From contig OY856188.1 in NCBI GenBank assembly GCA_963693315.1, forward strand, positions 150,438,224-150,502,223: a DNA stretch of 64,000 nt, in the 5' to 3' direction. The stretch comes from Diogma glabrata (Eukaryota; Arthropoda; Insecta; Diptera; Cylindrotomidae). The first letter of the stretch is position 1. Every line of letters starts with the position of its first letter. Positions 33,726 to 45,146 of the stretch are shown piece after piece. Below the pieces are notes generated by a model that was given only the letters and a program-made list of their open reading frames with translations, had not been told where the DNA came from and did no database searches. A program made the translations under genes and the position numbers.

Positions 33726-36700
33726 AGAAACCAACCTTTACTGATGCCGAAACCCAAACAACACCTACCATCTTACTAAAACCTGCTACTAATTGTGTTA
33801 AGTTAGTTAATGTATCAAAATCAACTCGAACTCAAAATTATTGGTTAAAACGAAAAAGTTTTAGAAAAATTTGTAATTCCATAATCATAAAACATAAGGA
33901 TGATCCCCGTCCCCATGTAGAAATTAGCTTGTGTGGCCTTAATATCATTGGACTCTTAGATAGTGGTGCTTCCATTAGTATCTTGGGAAAGGATTCGTTA
34001 AATCTTTTAGAAACGGCAAAACTTAAATTGCGTAAGATGACTTCGGTTATTCGAACGGCTGATGGCTCACCAAACAAAATTTTAGGTTATGTCGAAACAC
34101 CAGTCACCTATGAAAATAGTACTAAATTGATGCGGTTTTATGTCGTTCCGAGCTTAGATGGACATTTATATTTGGGGATTGACTTTTGGTCGAAATTTCA
34201 GTTAGCTCCTTTGATTATTAGTGAGATATCCACCAAAAATGTAAACTTTAACGAACATCAGTTGAGTGAATCACAAGCGTTGGAGCTTGAAGCAATCAAA
34301 AGTTCTTTCGCTTCCTTTGAGAACCAAGGTCTTGGTAAAACAACTCTACTAGAACACACAATTGATGTTGGTCAGACAACTCCTATTAAACAGAGATACT
34401 ATAATGTATCACCCGCAATTCAGGAACTTATGTACCAGGAACTTGACCGTATGTTAGATCTGAAGGTTATAGAGGAATCTCATAGTGGATGGAGTTCTCC
34501 TGTAGTCCTAGTGAAGAAACCAAACGGTAAGGTACGTTTGTGCCTGGATTCGAGGAAGGTCAATACAGTAACAAAAAGAGATGCTTATCCATTACCACTC
34601 ATAGATGGGTTGCTAGGTAGATTACACCAAACGAAATTTATAAGTGCGATCGACCTCAAAGATGCCTTTTGGCAAATCCCATTGTCTAAGGAGTCACGTG
34701 ATAAGACGGCATTTACTGTACCTGGTAGGCCATTATATCAGTTTACAGTAATGCCGTTTGGCCTTTGTAATGCGCCACAGACAATGTGTAGACTCATGGA
34801 TATCGTCTTTCCTTATCAACTACATGATCGCATCTTTGTCTATCTTGATGATCTCTTAATTATTTCTGCTTCACTAGAGGAACACTATTCTTTATTAAGA
34901 ACTGTAGCGGATCATTTGAAGAAGGCTGGGCTAACTATTAATTTAGAAAAAAGTAAATTCGTGATGAAAGAGATAAAATATCTTGGATACCTGGTTGGCG
35001 AGAATGGTCTCCGTACTGACCCTGACAAGGTCTCTGCTATCTGTACGTTTCCAACTCCAAAGAGCGTTAAACAAACTCGTCGACTCTTGGGCATGGCAGG
35101 CTGGTACCGCAGATTTATTCCTAATTTCGCCGAAATAACAGCTCCTATTACGAATCTGCTTAAGAAAGGGAAAAAATTTCTTTGGGATATTGACGCTGAT
35201 AAGTCTTTCGAAAAATTGAAATATCTTCTTTCAACGGCTCCTGTTCTAACCAATCCCAATTTTGACAAACCTTTTTATATTAGATGTGACGCCAGTACGC
35301 AAGGAGTAGGTGGCGTTCTTTATCAAAAAAGTGAAAACGATGATGAAAAACCTATAGCGTTTATGTCACAAAAATTAAATGCGGCACAAAAAAATTATAC
35401 GGTGACAGAACTGGAGTGTTTGGCTGCTATCCTGAGCATAAAAAAATTCCGACCATATATTGAAGGGTATCAATTTACTCTCATAACTGATCATGCCAGT
35501 TTGAAATGGCTGATGGCTCAAAAAGACTTGAGTGGAAGACTAGCCAGATGGAGTCTGAAATTACAGTCTTATAGTTTTGTTATTGAGCATCAGAAGGGTT
35601 CTAATAATGTTGTTCCAGACGCTCTCTCAAGAGTATATAGTGATTGCCTTTCCGAACTGGTTCAAAACTTACCTCTCTTAGCTGCTTTGGATTTAAACTC
35701 GCCACACTTCCAAGATGAAAGTTATGTCGATGTCATGAAAAAGGTAAAATCTGCACCGAACAATTACCCAAATCATTGTATCCATGCTGGAAGGGTATAT
35801 GTCCGCTTTGATCCCAAAGATAACACGCCGGTTTCTACTGTTCCTTCTTGGAAATTGCTGATACCTACCTCTTTAACAACATCCTTGATTAAACAAGAAC
35901 ACGACGATCCTTCTGCTGCACATAGTGGCATCAAACGTACTCTTGAGCGCTTGCGTAGACTATATTATTGGCCTGGAATGCTTACTCAGGTTCGTGATTA
36001 TGTTAAGTCTTGTGAAATATGCAAAACTACGAAGGCTTCTAACCAAATGCTAACTCCACCTATGAGTGGTTCAGCTCCTTTTTACGAAAGACCTTTTCAA
36101 AAGATCTACGTAGATCTCTTGGGTCCCTATCCTCGCTCAAAATCAGGTAAAACCTACATTTTTATAGTAGTAGACAAGATTACTAAATTTGTGTTACTAA
36201 AAACACTTGCAAAAGCCATAACTAAACCCATCGTGTCGTTCCTAATGGATGAAGTGTTCTATGTTTACGGTGTTCCTGAGTTCGTACATTCTGACAACGG
36301 TGTTCAGTTCATGTCCCTTGAGTTTAAAAACTTAATGAGTAAATTTGGTATCCAACATATCAGAACTGCCGTTTACTCACCTCAAGCAAATGCGTCGGAA
36401 CGTGTTAACCGTTCTATTGTAGCTGCCATCCGAGCTTATGTGAATAACGATCACAAAACATGGGATACGCACCTTGGAGCCATAGCAGGTGCTTTAAGAA
36501 ACTCTTTACATGAATCCATTTCATTTACTCCGCACTATTCTTTATTTGGACACCATAGAATAGGTCACGGCAGTGAGTATAAGCTACTCCGCAATATCAA
36601 TTGTCTTGAAGAGAACACTATCCAAGTTAATGGATTGCCTGATACATTGCAAACAGTTCATGAAGAACTGCGTAAAAATCTGGTAAAGGCTTACCAAAGG

Positions 36701-36931
36701 TATTCAAAAGGTTACAACCTACGTTCCAGGTCTTCCAACTTTCAACCAGGTCAGGCTATCTTCGTGCGTGAACATGTACAAAGTAATGCAAGCCAAGCTT
36801 TTTGTGCTAAATTTGCTCCATGTTTTCGTAAAGGTTACATTCGTAAGGCTGTTGGTAAAGTTTGCTACGAGATAGAAGACGAAAAGGGTAAACTTCTTGG
36901 CACATTTCACGCAAAGGATATAAAACCGTAG
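33722..36931 (+). CDS. pol: Pol polyprotein (protease, reverse transcriptase, RNase H, integrase)
   Basis: This frame is open upstream of, through and beyond the gag stop in the -1 phase, so expression by -1 frameshifting in the overlap is likely. No ATG is needed. Domains by position: aspartic protease (LLDSGAS, about 33956); reverse transcriptase with KVRLCLDSRKVN (about 34530), FGLCNAPQTM (about 34757) and YLDD (34841-34852); RNase H with CDAS (about 35285) and ELECLA (about 35410); integrase with the HHCC zinc region (EHDDPSAAHSG, CEICKTTK, 35890-36035) and a DDE core (VDLLGPYP about 36112, HSDNGVQF about 36289, NASERVNR about 36395). All key residues I can check are present and no stop interrupts it. 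It ends FHAKDIKP without a chromodomain. Confidence 0.93.
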   Translation: MKKPTFTDAETQTTPTILLKPATNCVKLVNVSKSTRTQNYWLKRKSFRKICNSIIIKHKDDPRPHVEISLCGLNIIGLLDSGASISILGKDSLNLLETAKLKLRKMTSVIRTADGSPNKILGYVETPVTYENSTKLMRFYVVPSLDGHLYLGIDFWSKFQLAPLIISEISTKNVNFNEHQLSESQALELEAIKSSFASFENQGLGKTTLLEHTIDVGQTTPIKQRYYNVSPAIQELMYQELDRMLDLKVIEESHSGWSSPVVLVKKPNGKVRLCLDSRKVNTVTKRDAYPLPLIDGLLGRLHQTKFISAIDLKDAFWQIPLSKESRDKTAFTVPGRPLYQFTVMPFGLCNAPQTMCRLMDIVFPYQLHDRIFVYLDDLLIISASLEEHYSLLRTVADHLKKAGLTINLEKSKFVMKEIKYLGYLVGENGLRTDPDKVSAICTFPTPKSVKQTRRLLGMAGWYRRFIPNFAEITAPITNLLKKGKKFLWDIDADKSFEKLKYLLSTAPVLTNPNFDKPFYIRCDASTQGVGGVLYQKSENDDEKPIAFMSQKLNAAQKNYTVTELECLAAILSIKKFRPYIEGYQFTLITDHASLKWLMAQKDLSGRLARWSLKLQSYSFVIEHQKGSNNVVPDALSRVYSDCLSELVQNLPLLAALDLNSPHFQDESYVDVMKKVKSAPNNYPNHCIHAGRVYVRFDPKDNTPVSTVPSWKLLIPTSLTTSLIKQEHDDPSAAHSGIKRTLERLRRLYYWPGMLTQVRDYVKSCEICKTTKASNQMLTPPMSGSAPFYERPFQKIYVDLLGPYPRSKSGKTYIFIVVDKITKFVLLKTLAKAITKPIVSFLMDEVFYVYGVPEFVHSDNGVQFMSLEFKNLMSKFGIQHIRTAVYSPQANASERVNRSIVAAIRAYVNNDHKTWDTHLGAIAGALRNSLHESISFTPHYSLFGHHRIGHGSEYKLLRNINCLEENTIQVNGLPDTLQTVHEELRKNLVKAYQRYSKGYNLRSRSSNFQPGQAIFVREHVQSNASQAFCAKFAPCFRKGYIRKAVGKVCYEIEDEKGKLLGTFHAKDIKP

Positions 36932-37071
36932 GAAAACAATTTGTAATTTGCAAATATATATGCATTTCGTTCCATGTCGTTTTATTTAAATATAGGTTTT
37001 AGCTTCAGTTTTGTTTTTGTTTTGTTTAAATTTTAAAAAATAAATACCTCAAAATAAAAACCAAACTGTGG

Positions 37072-38176
37072 TGTAACGATTCGCTTAGTCTGCACTGTAG
37101 GAAATAATTTTTCTTTAAAAAAAAAATCAATGAAATGAAATATAATCTAATTTCGCCTAAATGTCGTTAGTAAAATTTATTTGTACAAAGTAATGACGAT
37201 TAAACTTACTAATAAAAAATTGTAATTTTTTTTTGTTGATTTGAAAATATTGAAAATATAATGTTAACTTTTTTTAAAAAAAATAAGAAATGTATTAGAG
37301 TAGTATTGGTACCATTTCCATAGCAGCTGATGAAATACGAATAAAGCGTAAACTGGATAACCAACGGCATAAACCACATACAATATATTTGAATTTGGTT
37401 TTGAGTCGACAAGTCGAGTAAAAAAATAGATAATGGGATTGGCAAATAAACCAGCGTAGGAGACAGTCAAATAAATAATTTAAAAATAATAATAACACAT
37501 AAGATTAAATTATACTGTGTGTTAGAACTTTGAGTTTTACTTTTGCCGGAACAAGGTGTCGAAGATTGGAAAAATAAATTATTGGAATTAAGCTGGTGGA
37601 TGGTGCGTAAAACGATTGGACAATTTGTTTGAATTGTTTGGTATTGAACTGGAATTGGATTTAACATTTGTAAATTAAGTACAACCAAAGCTGAAAATTT
37701 AACGGAGTTCAACACAACGAATAAATTTTTCCGAACAACTAAAAACAAATAATTAAGGAAAAACTTTGCAGAAATTAAAAGAAATTAAATTTATGCCTTT
37801 CATTTTTTTTTGGACGTTTTTTTGTGGATTATGCTGCGCATTGGTATTTGCATGGATAACGGATGGAAAAAAAATATTTAGTTAAGTAATAAAATTAATT
37901 TAAATTTAATTTAAATTTATAATTAAGTAAACCTTTATATATTATGATTCTTAATTGAAATTATATACAAATGATAATAATATGAACTAATTCTTCTTCT
38001 TGTGTGGTGAAGTGAGAAATGTGGTGAACATAAATGGTAAGTAAATTGTGAGTTTAGTTTAGAGACACTCGGAAATTTGTCATAGTTCAACGTGGAGAAA
38101 ATTTGAACTGGCCAAGCCACGAGCTTATCCCAAATATTTCGTGAAACGAGTGTCGCTTCCACGTTGCTATGCTACA
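37072..38176 (+). repeat. 3' LTR, full length 1105 bp
   Basis: Begins TGTAACGATTCGC after the purine-rich ACTGTGG and ends GCTACA before the AGAT duplication. The middle part (37321-37896), absent from the 5' LTR, includes two short runs of overlapping minus-strand frames without support. The last 275 bases equal the right arm of the 5' palindrome. Confidence 0.88.
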
Positions 38177-38394
38177 AGATGTCATGTCAACAAGTGAAAC
38201 AGATGCGGAAAACTCATCTGGAAAAACAAAGATTAAGCATCGAACAAGCATTGACTTCTACAATTTGACCACGCTATTCAAAAAATCGTTCTGGAAACCT
38301 ATATGTAGTTCTACAACTAAGTCTTTTATGTAATTAAATATTTATCAGAATTTCAAATATTTTGTATCTCTTTGTTGGAATTAAAACATCCCGA

Positions 38395-38735
38395 GCAGAA
38401 ATTTCTTAAGGCCCGAATACGGCCCTGATCAGGTAAGCCCTAGTTTGATAGGGCCCTGATCATGAGTGTAACGCTTTTGCCTAATCAGGCCCTGATTGGG
38501 ATAAACGGATCAGGAACTGATCAAGTTTTCCATATAAAATTAAATAGGGCAAACCCTAGTAAGGCATTTTGTATCAGGCCCTGATCAGATTGCCCAACTA
38601 GGAGTCAGATACGAAAAATCAAATCAGGGCCAGATGTATCCAAATAAGGTTTGCCCTAAAAGGGTATTTCAATTCAGGTCCGGAACAGGCCCTCATCAGA
38701 TTGCCCTAATAGGGCTTGCCCTATCTCATGGAGTT
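38395..38735. repeat. Cluster of GGCCCTGATCAG palindromic motifs
   Basis: At least eight degenerate copies of AGGCCCTGATCAG or AGGGCAAGCCCTA-type motifs occur in both orientations. G+C is well above the surroundings. Element ends are not clear. It resembles the inner part of a MITE with subterminal repeats. Confidence 0.55.
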
Positions 38736-39049
38736 TTCATATTTTTGGTCTGGAAAGTCATGGAAAGTCAGGGAATTTGGTTTCGAAAAAATAGTGGACA
38801 CCATGCTGTCACCAATTATGCTCAATAAATTGGGCTGTATCTGCATTGGATATCTTATATGTCTGATTCATTACTCTAAGATCAACGTTACTATGTCTCG
38901 AATAGAGCATTCAATACCGGAGTCCTGAAACCCGGTTCTTTGGGAATCCCGGACATATTATCAGAACTAAAAATCGGGCAGCATTTTGCTAAATCCCTAA
39001 ATTCAATCCGGGGTTTCGGTGCCGGTGCTAAAAAATTGCTTTCTTAAAA

Positions 39050-39216
39050 TTCTATAATAGGACTTACAAACTGTGTCACAACACAAATATACTTTTTAAG
39101 GCCAAGGTCCCAGAACAACATGCGTTCTGAGGTGTTGGTTGACGCTTGTACGGACAAAGAAGTCCCTTTGTATGTTTTCACTATGACAGTGAATAATCTC
39201 AACAGTTCGACTATTT
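39050..39216 (-). pseudogene. Jockey-like LINE 3' end (left of LTR element)
   Basis: Antisense LINE sequence: 3' UTR (GTTGTTCTGGGACCTTGGCC type) and the last codons of the reverse transcriptase. It continues in frame at 45147 once the LTR element and one GCAC duplication are ignored (QSVCA joined to NSRTVEI). Confidence 0.78.
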
Positions 39217-39220
39217 GCAC

Positions 39221-40468
39221 TGTTATACTGGACCTTTAATAATAATATGAAAAATAGAATTTACGCGGGATACAGTCTATCCCCACACGAATCTTGAGAT
39301 TGGGAATCTCTCACTATTTTTTAAATTTATCTTGACATTCCAAAAGTAATAATTAAATTAAAATTAATATACATATTTATAATAAATACCTTAAGTTATT
39401 TTTGTTGATTGATGTCATCAATATTCTTCAATTCCCTTGACTAGCGTTTGATCAATTAATTAAATTGGATGAACTAATTTGTGAACATAAGTTGCTGCTG
39501 TTGAATTACACCTTCGTTGTTCGAAATGCCCAATTGAACATTGCATTCGATCCTTTAACTTTTCATTCATATATCTGCTTTTGAATCCATGCGGTTTCAA
39601 CAACCGAAAAAACCGTCAAACAAACGATTGTCTCTAACTGTGGTAATAGCTTCGATCACTGTTATCCTTGCTATTCATACTTTCGATAACATCATTGGGT
39701 ACTTTATCTTCATGTACTGCCACTTTTATAAAGCAGATTTAACAATTAATGACAACAATTATCCTTCTATGAAATAAAATAAAAAATATAATTGAAATTG
39801 TCATCCAAATTATCAGCTTTTTGATGAACAAACAAAAACACAAATCACTGTAAACTACTTAGCGGGGTGGAATCTTCCATTGTAATTAAAACCAATAAAT
39901 AATGCTTTCTCAAAACAGTTATTAAAATTAGAAATCAATTTTAACAATTAAACAAAACGACATTGGAATTTTTCTTTGTTTACAACTTTTTTTTTTATTT
40001 GCTTGATTGCAATTAAATACATCACTTTTGAATTAAAATATTATTGATTTATCACATCAAAGTTAAAATAATACTATCAATTGACATTGATCTATATAAA
40101 TTAAATAGATTATTGGATGTTGTAATCCTTTTGAAAAGCAAAAATAGAATGAAATAATTTTTTCCAAAATTAAAAATTGCAAAAATGTGATTTTGCTTTT
40201 GACCTCTTCTAATCAATCGTGTAATATTCGAAATTCAGCAAATGATTAACAACGACGTCTGTTCATTAGCATTGGAAATAAAAATTTAGTACGTTCGTTT
40301 GCTTTTTATAGTATATTCAAAATTTAACTAGCAGTTAAGTTTTAGAAAATTTTTAAAATTATTATTAATGTAAAAATGAACGGAAACTAATGAAATGCAT
40401 TTTTATTGAATTGAAAACGAAGATGAATTTGGTTTTATTATTGTTTTGCGATTATTGCGATCGTTACA
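39221..40468 (-). repeat. 3' LTR of the non-autonomous element
   Basis: 1248 bases, ends TGT...ACA inverted. A 62-codon frame inside (39589-39777) is duplicated in the other LTR and is not considered a gene. Confidence 0.9.
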
Positions 40469-43400
40469 CCATGAATTCAAGGTAGAAACCAAGATTTCTA
40501 CTCTTGAAATCACAAAAACGTCGCCATCCCTTCCATGACAGAAAACCACCAAAGCACTATTAAACTTAAACTAATAATAGAAATTCTAATAACTAATAAA
40601 AAAAATTATAATAACTAAGTAATATTAAATATAACACCTATTTAAATTCTAAAAACCGAGAATTAAATTTATAACTATAATAACTAATGATTAAGAATAT
40701 ATGTTTAATTTATGACAACTAATAATTCTAACACTAAATTTAATTTTATAAAAAAAATATATTGAAAAACTTAGGCTTGGTATATAGGAAACAGACGCTA
40801 GAGATTTAGATGGTAAAACCCGCAAAATCATGACTCGCAATCACCAACAATAGTAAAACCAACTCTCAACAAAAAAAATGGAGTTAGTACACTGTAAATG
40901 TAAAAAAAAATGAAAGCACAAAAACGAAAAAAAAACAACGAACGCCCAATTCGAAAACATACAAGATTTTTTTGTAAAAACACCGACGGACCACCGTCGT
41001 AGCCAATCTTTGCTGAATCTTTCACAAAAATTCCTAAAACATTATATATGTAAAAGTATAATCTATTTATTTAATTTCAGATATACTGAAATAATTATAT
41101 ATACCTAAAATTAGTTATTGACGATAGCACCCCTAAAATATATTTATTTATTTTTAAAAAAAATTGAAAAATAAAAAATATTCAGAAAGGATGTTTATTT
41201 ATTGGATGCACCGTCCTAGCTCAAAATATTGATTTATTTTTAAAAAAAATAAAAATATTTATTTATATCTTGATGTTTTGCTTAATTAAGAAAATTTATT
41301 TTATTTAGCTACCTAAAATTAACTTAAATTACGAAAATTTACTTTATTTAATAAAAAAATTTTATTTATTTAATTCTTGAAAAATTTGATTTATTTTATT
41401 TTTTTATTTAATATCATAAGAGATTCCCAAAATCAGGATTCGTCTGGAGACAATTTAAAAAGTAAGTATGGTTACAATATCCATTTTGTTCAAATTTGAA
41501 ATATCGCGTTCGCGAGCCCACTCCAACCATGCATGTGAGAACCTACTGGAAAAGCCCCTAACGACCAGATTCTACAGAACAGATTCTCCCCAACCTAATA
41601 AAAACAATCACAACTGTCACGATTAGACACTAGGTCCATTTCTACTGACCCAGTTGTGCTTGTTTAACCTAAAAATAAATTACAACTAAACCTAATGCGA
41701 AAGTTGTAGAACGCTCCCGAGCACCAGACTTCAAATCTTAAACTCTATGAAAAATTGTTCTATTGTAAAAGCTAAGTGGAAAAAAAATGGTAAGTTTTTG
41801 AATTTGTATGAGGTGAAGCCTCTGATCCTGAAAGCAAAAGTACAATTGGTTCTTCTCTTCATTACACCGAAGAAGCCTCTGAGCAAAGAATGGTACTACT
41901 GGTTTGCACCTAAGTACAAACACAGCAACACCACTCCTCGTCCCTGAGGACTTCCTCGCCGAATGAAGAGAAGAAACCAATGTTCTTCGATCGCATAACC
42001 CCGATGGCCATAGGCGATCTAAGAACGACAATTATGTTAAGGGGATAAGCCCCATGGATGGCTTGTTAGGCCTACCGCTGGGAAAAGTGAATCAATAAAC
42101 CTAAATAATATATAACTTATCCATAATCTAAATAATTTCTTATTTAAAAATGCTAAATCGAAATATGAAATACATAATATGTGTTAATAAAGTTTTACAT
42201 GAAATTAATTAAATTTAATCTTCAGACTAAATAATAAATTGGTAATTTAAAAAAAAAATTACGATTATTTTAAATTCAAAACTAAGCTTACTAATTTTTA
42301 GGTTATTACCTCTAATATATTTGTTCAGGTCAAATTTTCATCGCTTTATTTATTGTATTCAAAACAAAAATAAATGTTAGCTAAAAATAATTATTTCTAT
42401 ATTTATCTTATTTTTTAAATTAATCACAATAAAAAATAATTTAAAAAATGGTGGTAACTAAAATGGACTCATACGAGATATGTATACGTACGTCAGCGGA
42501 TCAATATGATGACAAATGTGGAGATATCGATTTGAATCCGGCTCACTCTATAAAGCTAATGGGAATTAATTATTTTCAATTATACTTCCACAAACACAGC
42601 CCAATAATACTTTGAAAGTAGTGACGAAAGATTTAAACTTATATAAAATTGTTGAAAAACTGTTTGGTCAATGTTAACCTTTATTACGTCAATAACATCC
42701 TAAAACTCATAAAAACATGACTTAACCACAAAAAATTCTTTCGCCAAACGAATTGTGTTGCAATAGGAAACCTACCCAGACTTCAGGTTTGACATAAATT
42801 ATTTTGTATATATATATGAGATACACAAAATAATTCATGTACAAATCACAAAATCTAATAAGGCGTACCGCAATAGAAGTCGTTTTGGCCAAAAATGAAC
42901 ATTATATTAGCCAAAATAAAAATATTTCAACATTTCCGTACAAGTTCAAAAGTTTATAGAACTGTAATGAGACATGTTCTATTGACATCCATTCTATAGT
43001 GTGAATAATACATAAATCAATACCTCGAAATTGTAACTCACATTAAACCAATGACGAATATGGGGATCGCGTATGAGTGCATTGAAAAAAGCCAGCTAAA
43101 CACTTACTAAATCTAACCATAATCAAAAAACATACAATTAATTTCATATATAAATTAATTGCATCATCCAAAAATATGTACAATATATAAACAATTATAT
43201 GTACAATATGTACATGGTAGCATAAAAAAATTTCAAAAAAAAAACTGCTTCCCCAAAACGGTTTTCTTTTTTCCAAATAAAAAAAACAATTAGTATTACT
43301 AAAAGCAAATGACAGCACAAAAAACAATCTCCAAAAAAAATTGCTGTCCCAAAACGGTTTTTTTCAAAATTAAAAAAAATATCAAAATTCAAAATATATA

Positions 43401-43894
43401 ATTTCCTAATCAAAACCAAACGAAACCAATAACTGGTTTATTTCAAGATACACAAAAAGCTGATTGACAACCACGGCCCAAACCGGTTGCCACCACCCTA
43501 TTACCAAAAAAACCACAACTGGTTTATCCTAAAACTTACAAAGAGAAACGCGGAATTCTTTAAATTTTTGAAAATATAAATTTAGAGTACTTATGATAAA
43601 TATACACATGAACACCTTAGAAACTAAACCTTTATTTTTCCCTCTAGCTTTTTAACAAAATTTAGCCAAATAAACCGACGCGAAAAATAAACTATATATA
43701 GATATTAATTAATCTGAATTGAAATAATCAATTAATATATAAATATATAAATATAATAATATAAAATGTTCCACACAAAAAAAAGTTTTTTCAAAAAAAA
43801 ACCGGCTTGCCAACGCCCAACCTGGAAAATATTTTCCCACCAAATAATATAACTGTAATTAAGCTAACGGGTCCCTTTTTGTTCGGCGCTACGT
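40469..43894 (-). other. Internal region of the non-autonomous element
   Basis: About 3.4 kb, A+T-rich, with stops in all frames and no Gag or Pol motif. One patch (41500-42080) has more balanced base composition, and a related pair of sequences with CCAAAACGGTTTT occurs at about 43250 and 43350. Origin unknown. Confidence 0.6.
43869..43890 (-). promoter_or_regulatory. Primer-binding site, Lys-like
   Basis: On the minus strand AGCGCCGAACAAAAAGGGAC follows the LTR end by four bases. It resembles the site of the autonomous element (30864-30882) with an insertion of A residues. Confidence 0.65.
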
Positions 43895-45142
43895 TGTTAT
43901 ACTGGACCTTTAATAATAATATGAAAAATAGAATTTACGCGGGATACAGTCTATCCCCACACGAATCTTGAGATTGGGAATCTCTCACTATTTTTTAAAT
44001 TTATCTTGACATTCCAAAAGTAATAATTAAATTAAAATTAATATACATATTTATAATAAATACCTTAAGTTATTTTTGTTGATTGATGTCATCAATATTC
44101 TTCAATTCCCTTGACTAGCGTTTGATCAATTAATTAAATTGGATGAACTAATTTGTGAACATAAGTTGCTGCTGTTGAATTACACCTTCGTTGTTCGAAA
44201 TGCCCAATTGAACATTGCATTCGATCCTTTAACTTTTCATTCATATATCTGCTTTTGAATCCATGCGGTTTCAACAACCGAAAAAACCGTCAAACAAACG
44301 ATTGTCTCTAACTGTGGTAATAGCTTCGATCACTGTTATCCTTGCTATTCATACTTTCGATAACATCATTGGGTACTTTATCTTCATGTACTGCCACTTT
44401 TATAAAGCAGATTTAACAATTAATGACAACAATTATCCTTCTATGAAATAAAATAAAAAATATAATTGAAATTGTCATCCAAATTATCAGCTTTTTGATG
44501 AACAAACAAAAACACAAATCACTGTAAACTACTTAGCGGGGTGGAATCTTCCATTGTAATTAAAACCAATAAATAATGCTTTCTCAAAACAGTTATTAAA
44601 ATTAGAAATCAATTTTAACAATTAAACAAAACGACATTGGAATTTTTCTTTGTTTACAACTTTTTTTTTTATTTGCTTGATTGCAATTAAATACATCACT
44701 TTTGAATTAAAATATTATTGATTTATCACATCAAAGTTAAAATAATACTATCAATTGACATTGATCTATATAAATTAAATAGATTATTGGATGTTGTAAT
44801 CCTTTTGAAAAGCAAAAATGGAATGAAATAATTTTTTCCAAAATTAAAAATTGCAAAAATGTGATTTTGCTTTTGACCTCTTCTAATCAATCGTGTAATA
44901 TTCGAAATTCAGCAAATGATTAACAACGACGTCTGTTCATTAGCATTGGAAATAAAAATTTAGTACGTTCGTTTGCTTTTTATAGTATATTCAAAATTTA
45001 ACTAGCAGTTAAGTTTTAGAAAATTTTTAAAATTATTATTAATGTAAAAATGAACGGAAACTAATGAAATGCATTTTTATTGAATTGAAAACGAAGATGA
45101 ATTTGGTTTTATTATTGTTTTGCGATTATTGCGATCGTTACA
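43895..45142 (-). repeat. 5' LTR of the non-autonomous element
   Basis: Same length and almost the same sequence as 39221-40468. On the minus strand it begins TGTAACGATCGCAATAATCG. Confidence 0.9.
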
Positions 45143-45146
45143 GCAC

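Larger units (their letters stand above)
29824..38176 (+). mobile_element. Ty3/gypsy LTR retrotransposon, TSD AGAT
   Basis: The element starts TGTAACGATTCGC at 29824 and ends GCTACA at 38176, with AGAT on both flanks (29820-29823, 38177-38180). It has gag, pol in the gypsy order (protease, reverse transcriptase, RNase H, integrase), a Lys-type primer-binding site and a 1105-base 3' LTR. The two open frames look intact, which suggests a recent insertion. The 5' LTR is rearranged (see 30072-31110), so this copy probably lacks a normal promoter. Confidence 0.92.
26918..38804. mobile_element. Split hAT-like element, GTGTCCAC ends
   Basis: The tips ATGGTGTCCACC (26918) and GTGGACACCAT (ending 38804) are inverted. 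The flanks read CCTGTCAC and GCTGTCAC, an 8-bp duplication with one difference. Both tips are followed inward by TGGAAAGTCATGGAAAGTCA, which unusually is in the same orientation at each end. Everything between about 27010 and 38740 is later inserts: a LINE, the gypsy element and other debris. Confidence 0.5.
39221..45142 (-). mobile_element. Non-autonomous LTR retrotransposon, TSD GCAC
   Basis: Two direct repeats of 1248 bases (39221-40468 and 43895-45142) flank 3.4 kb without coding capacity, and GCAC stands on each side (39217-39220, 45143-45146). Orientation is minus: the LTR begins TGTAACGATCGC at 45142 and ends ATAACA at 43895, followed by a Lys-type primer-binding site. One difference between the LTRs was noticed (A near 40149, G near 44823). 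This is the structure of a large non-autonomous (LARD-type) element. Confidence 0.9.

Noticed and set aside
30336..38162. The same 75-codon frame three times (30336-30563, 30619-30846, 37935-38162)
   Set aside because: All three lie in LTR U5 sequence; the repetition comes from the palindrome and the two LTRs, not from a gene family.
41738..42031. 97-codon minus-strand frame in the non-autonomous LTR element
   Set aside because: No similarity to Gag or Pol, and opposing frames of equal length overlap it.
39589..44451. Duplicate 62-codon frame with a hydrophobic segment (39589-39777 and 44263-44451)
   Set aside because: It lies in the two LTRs and is identical because the LTRs are. There is no other coding support.
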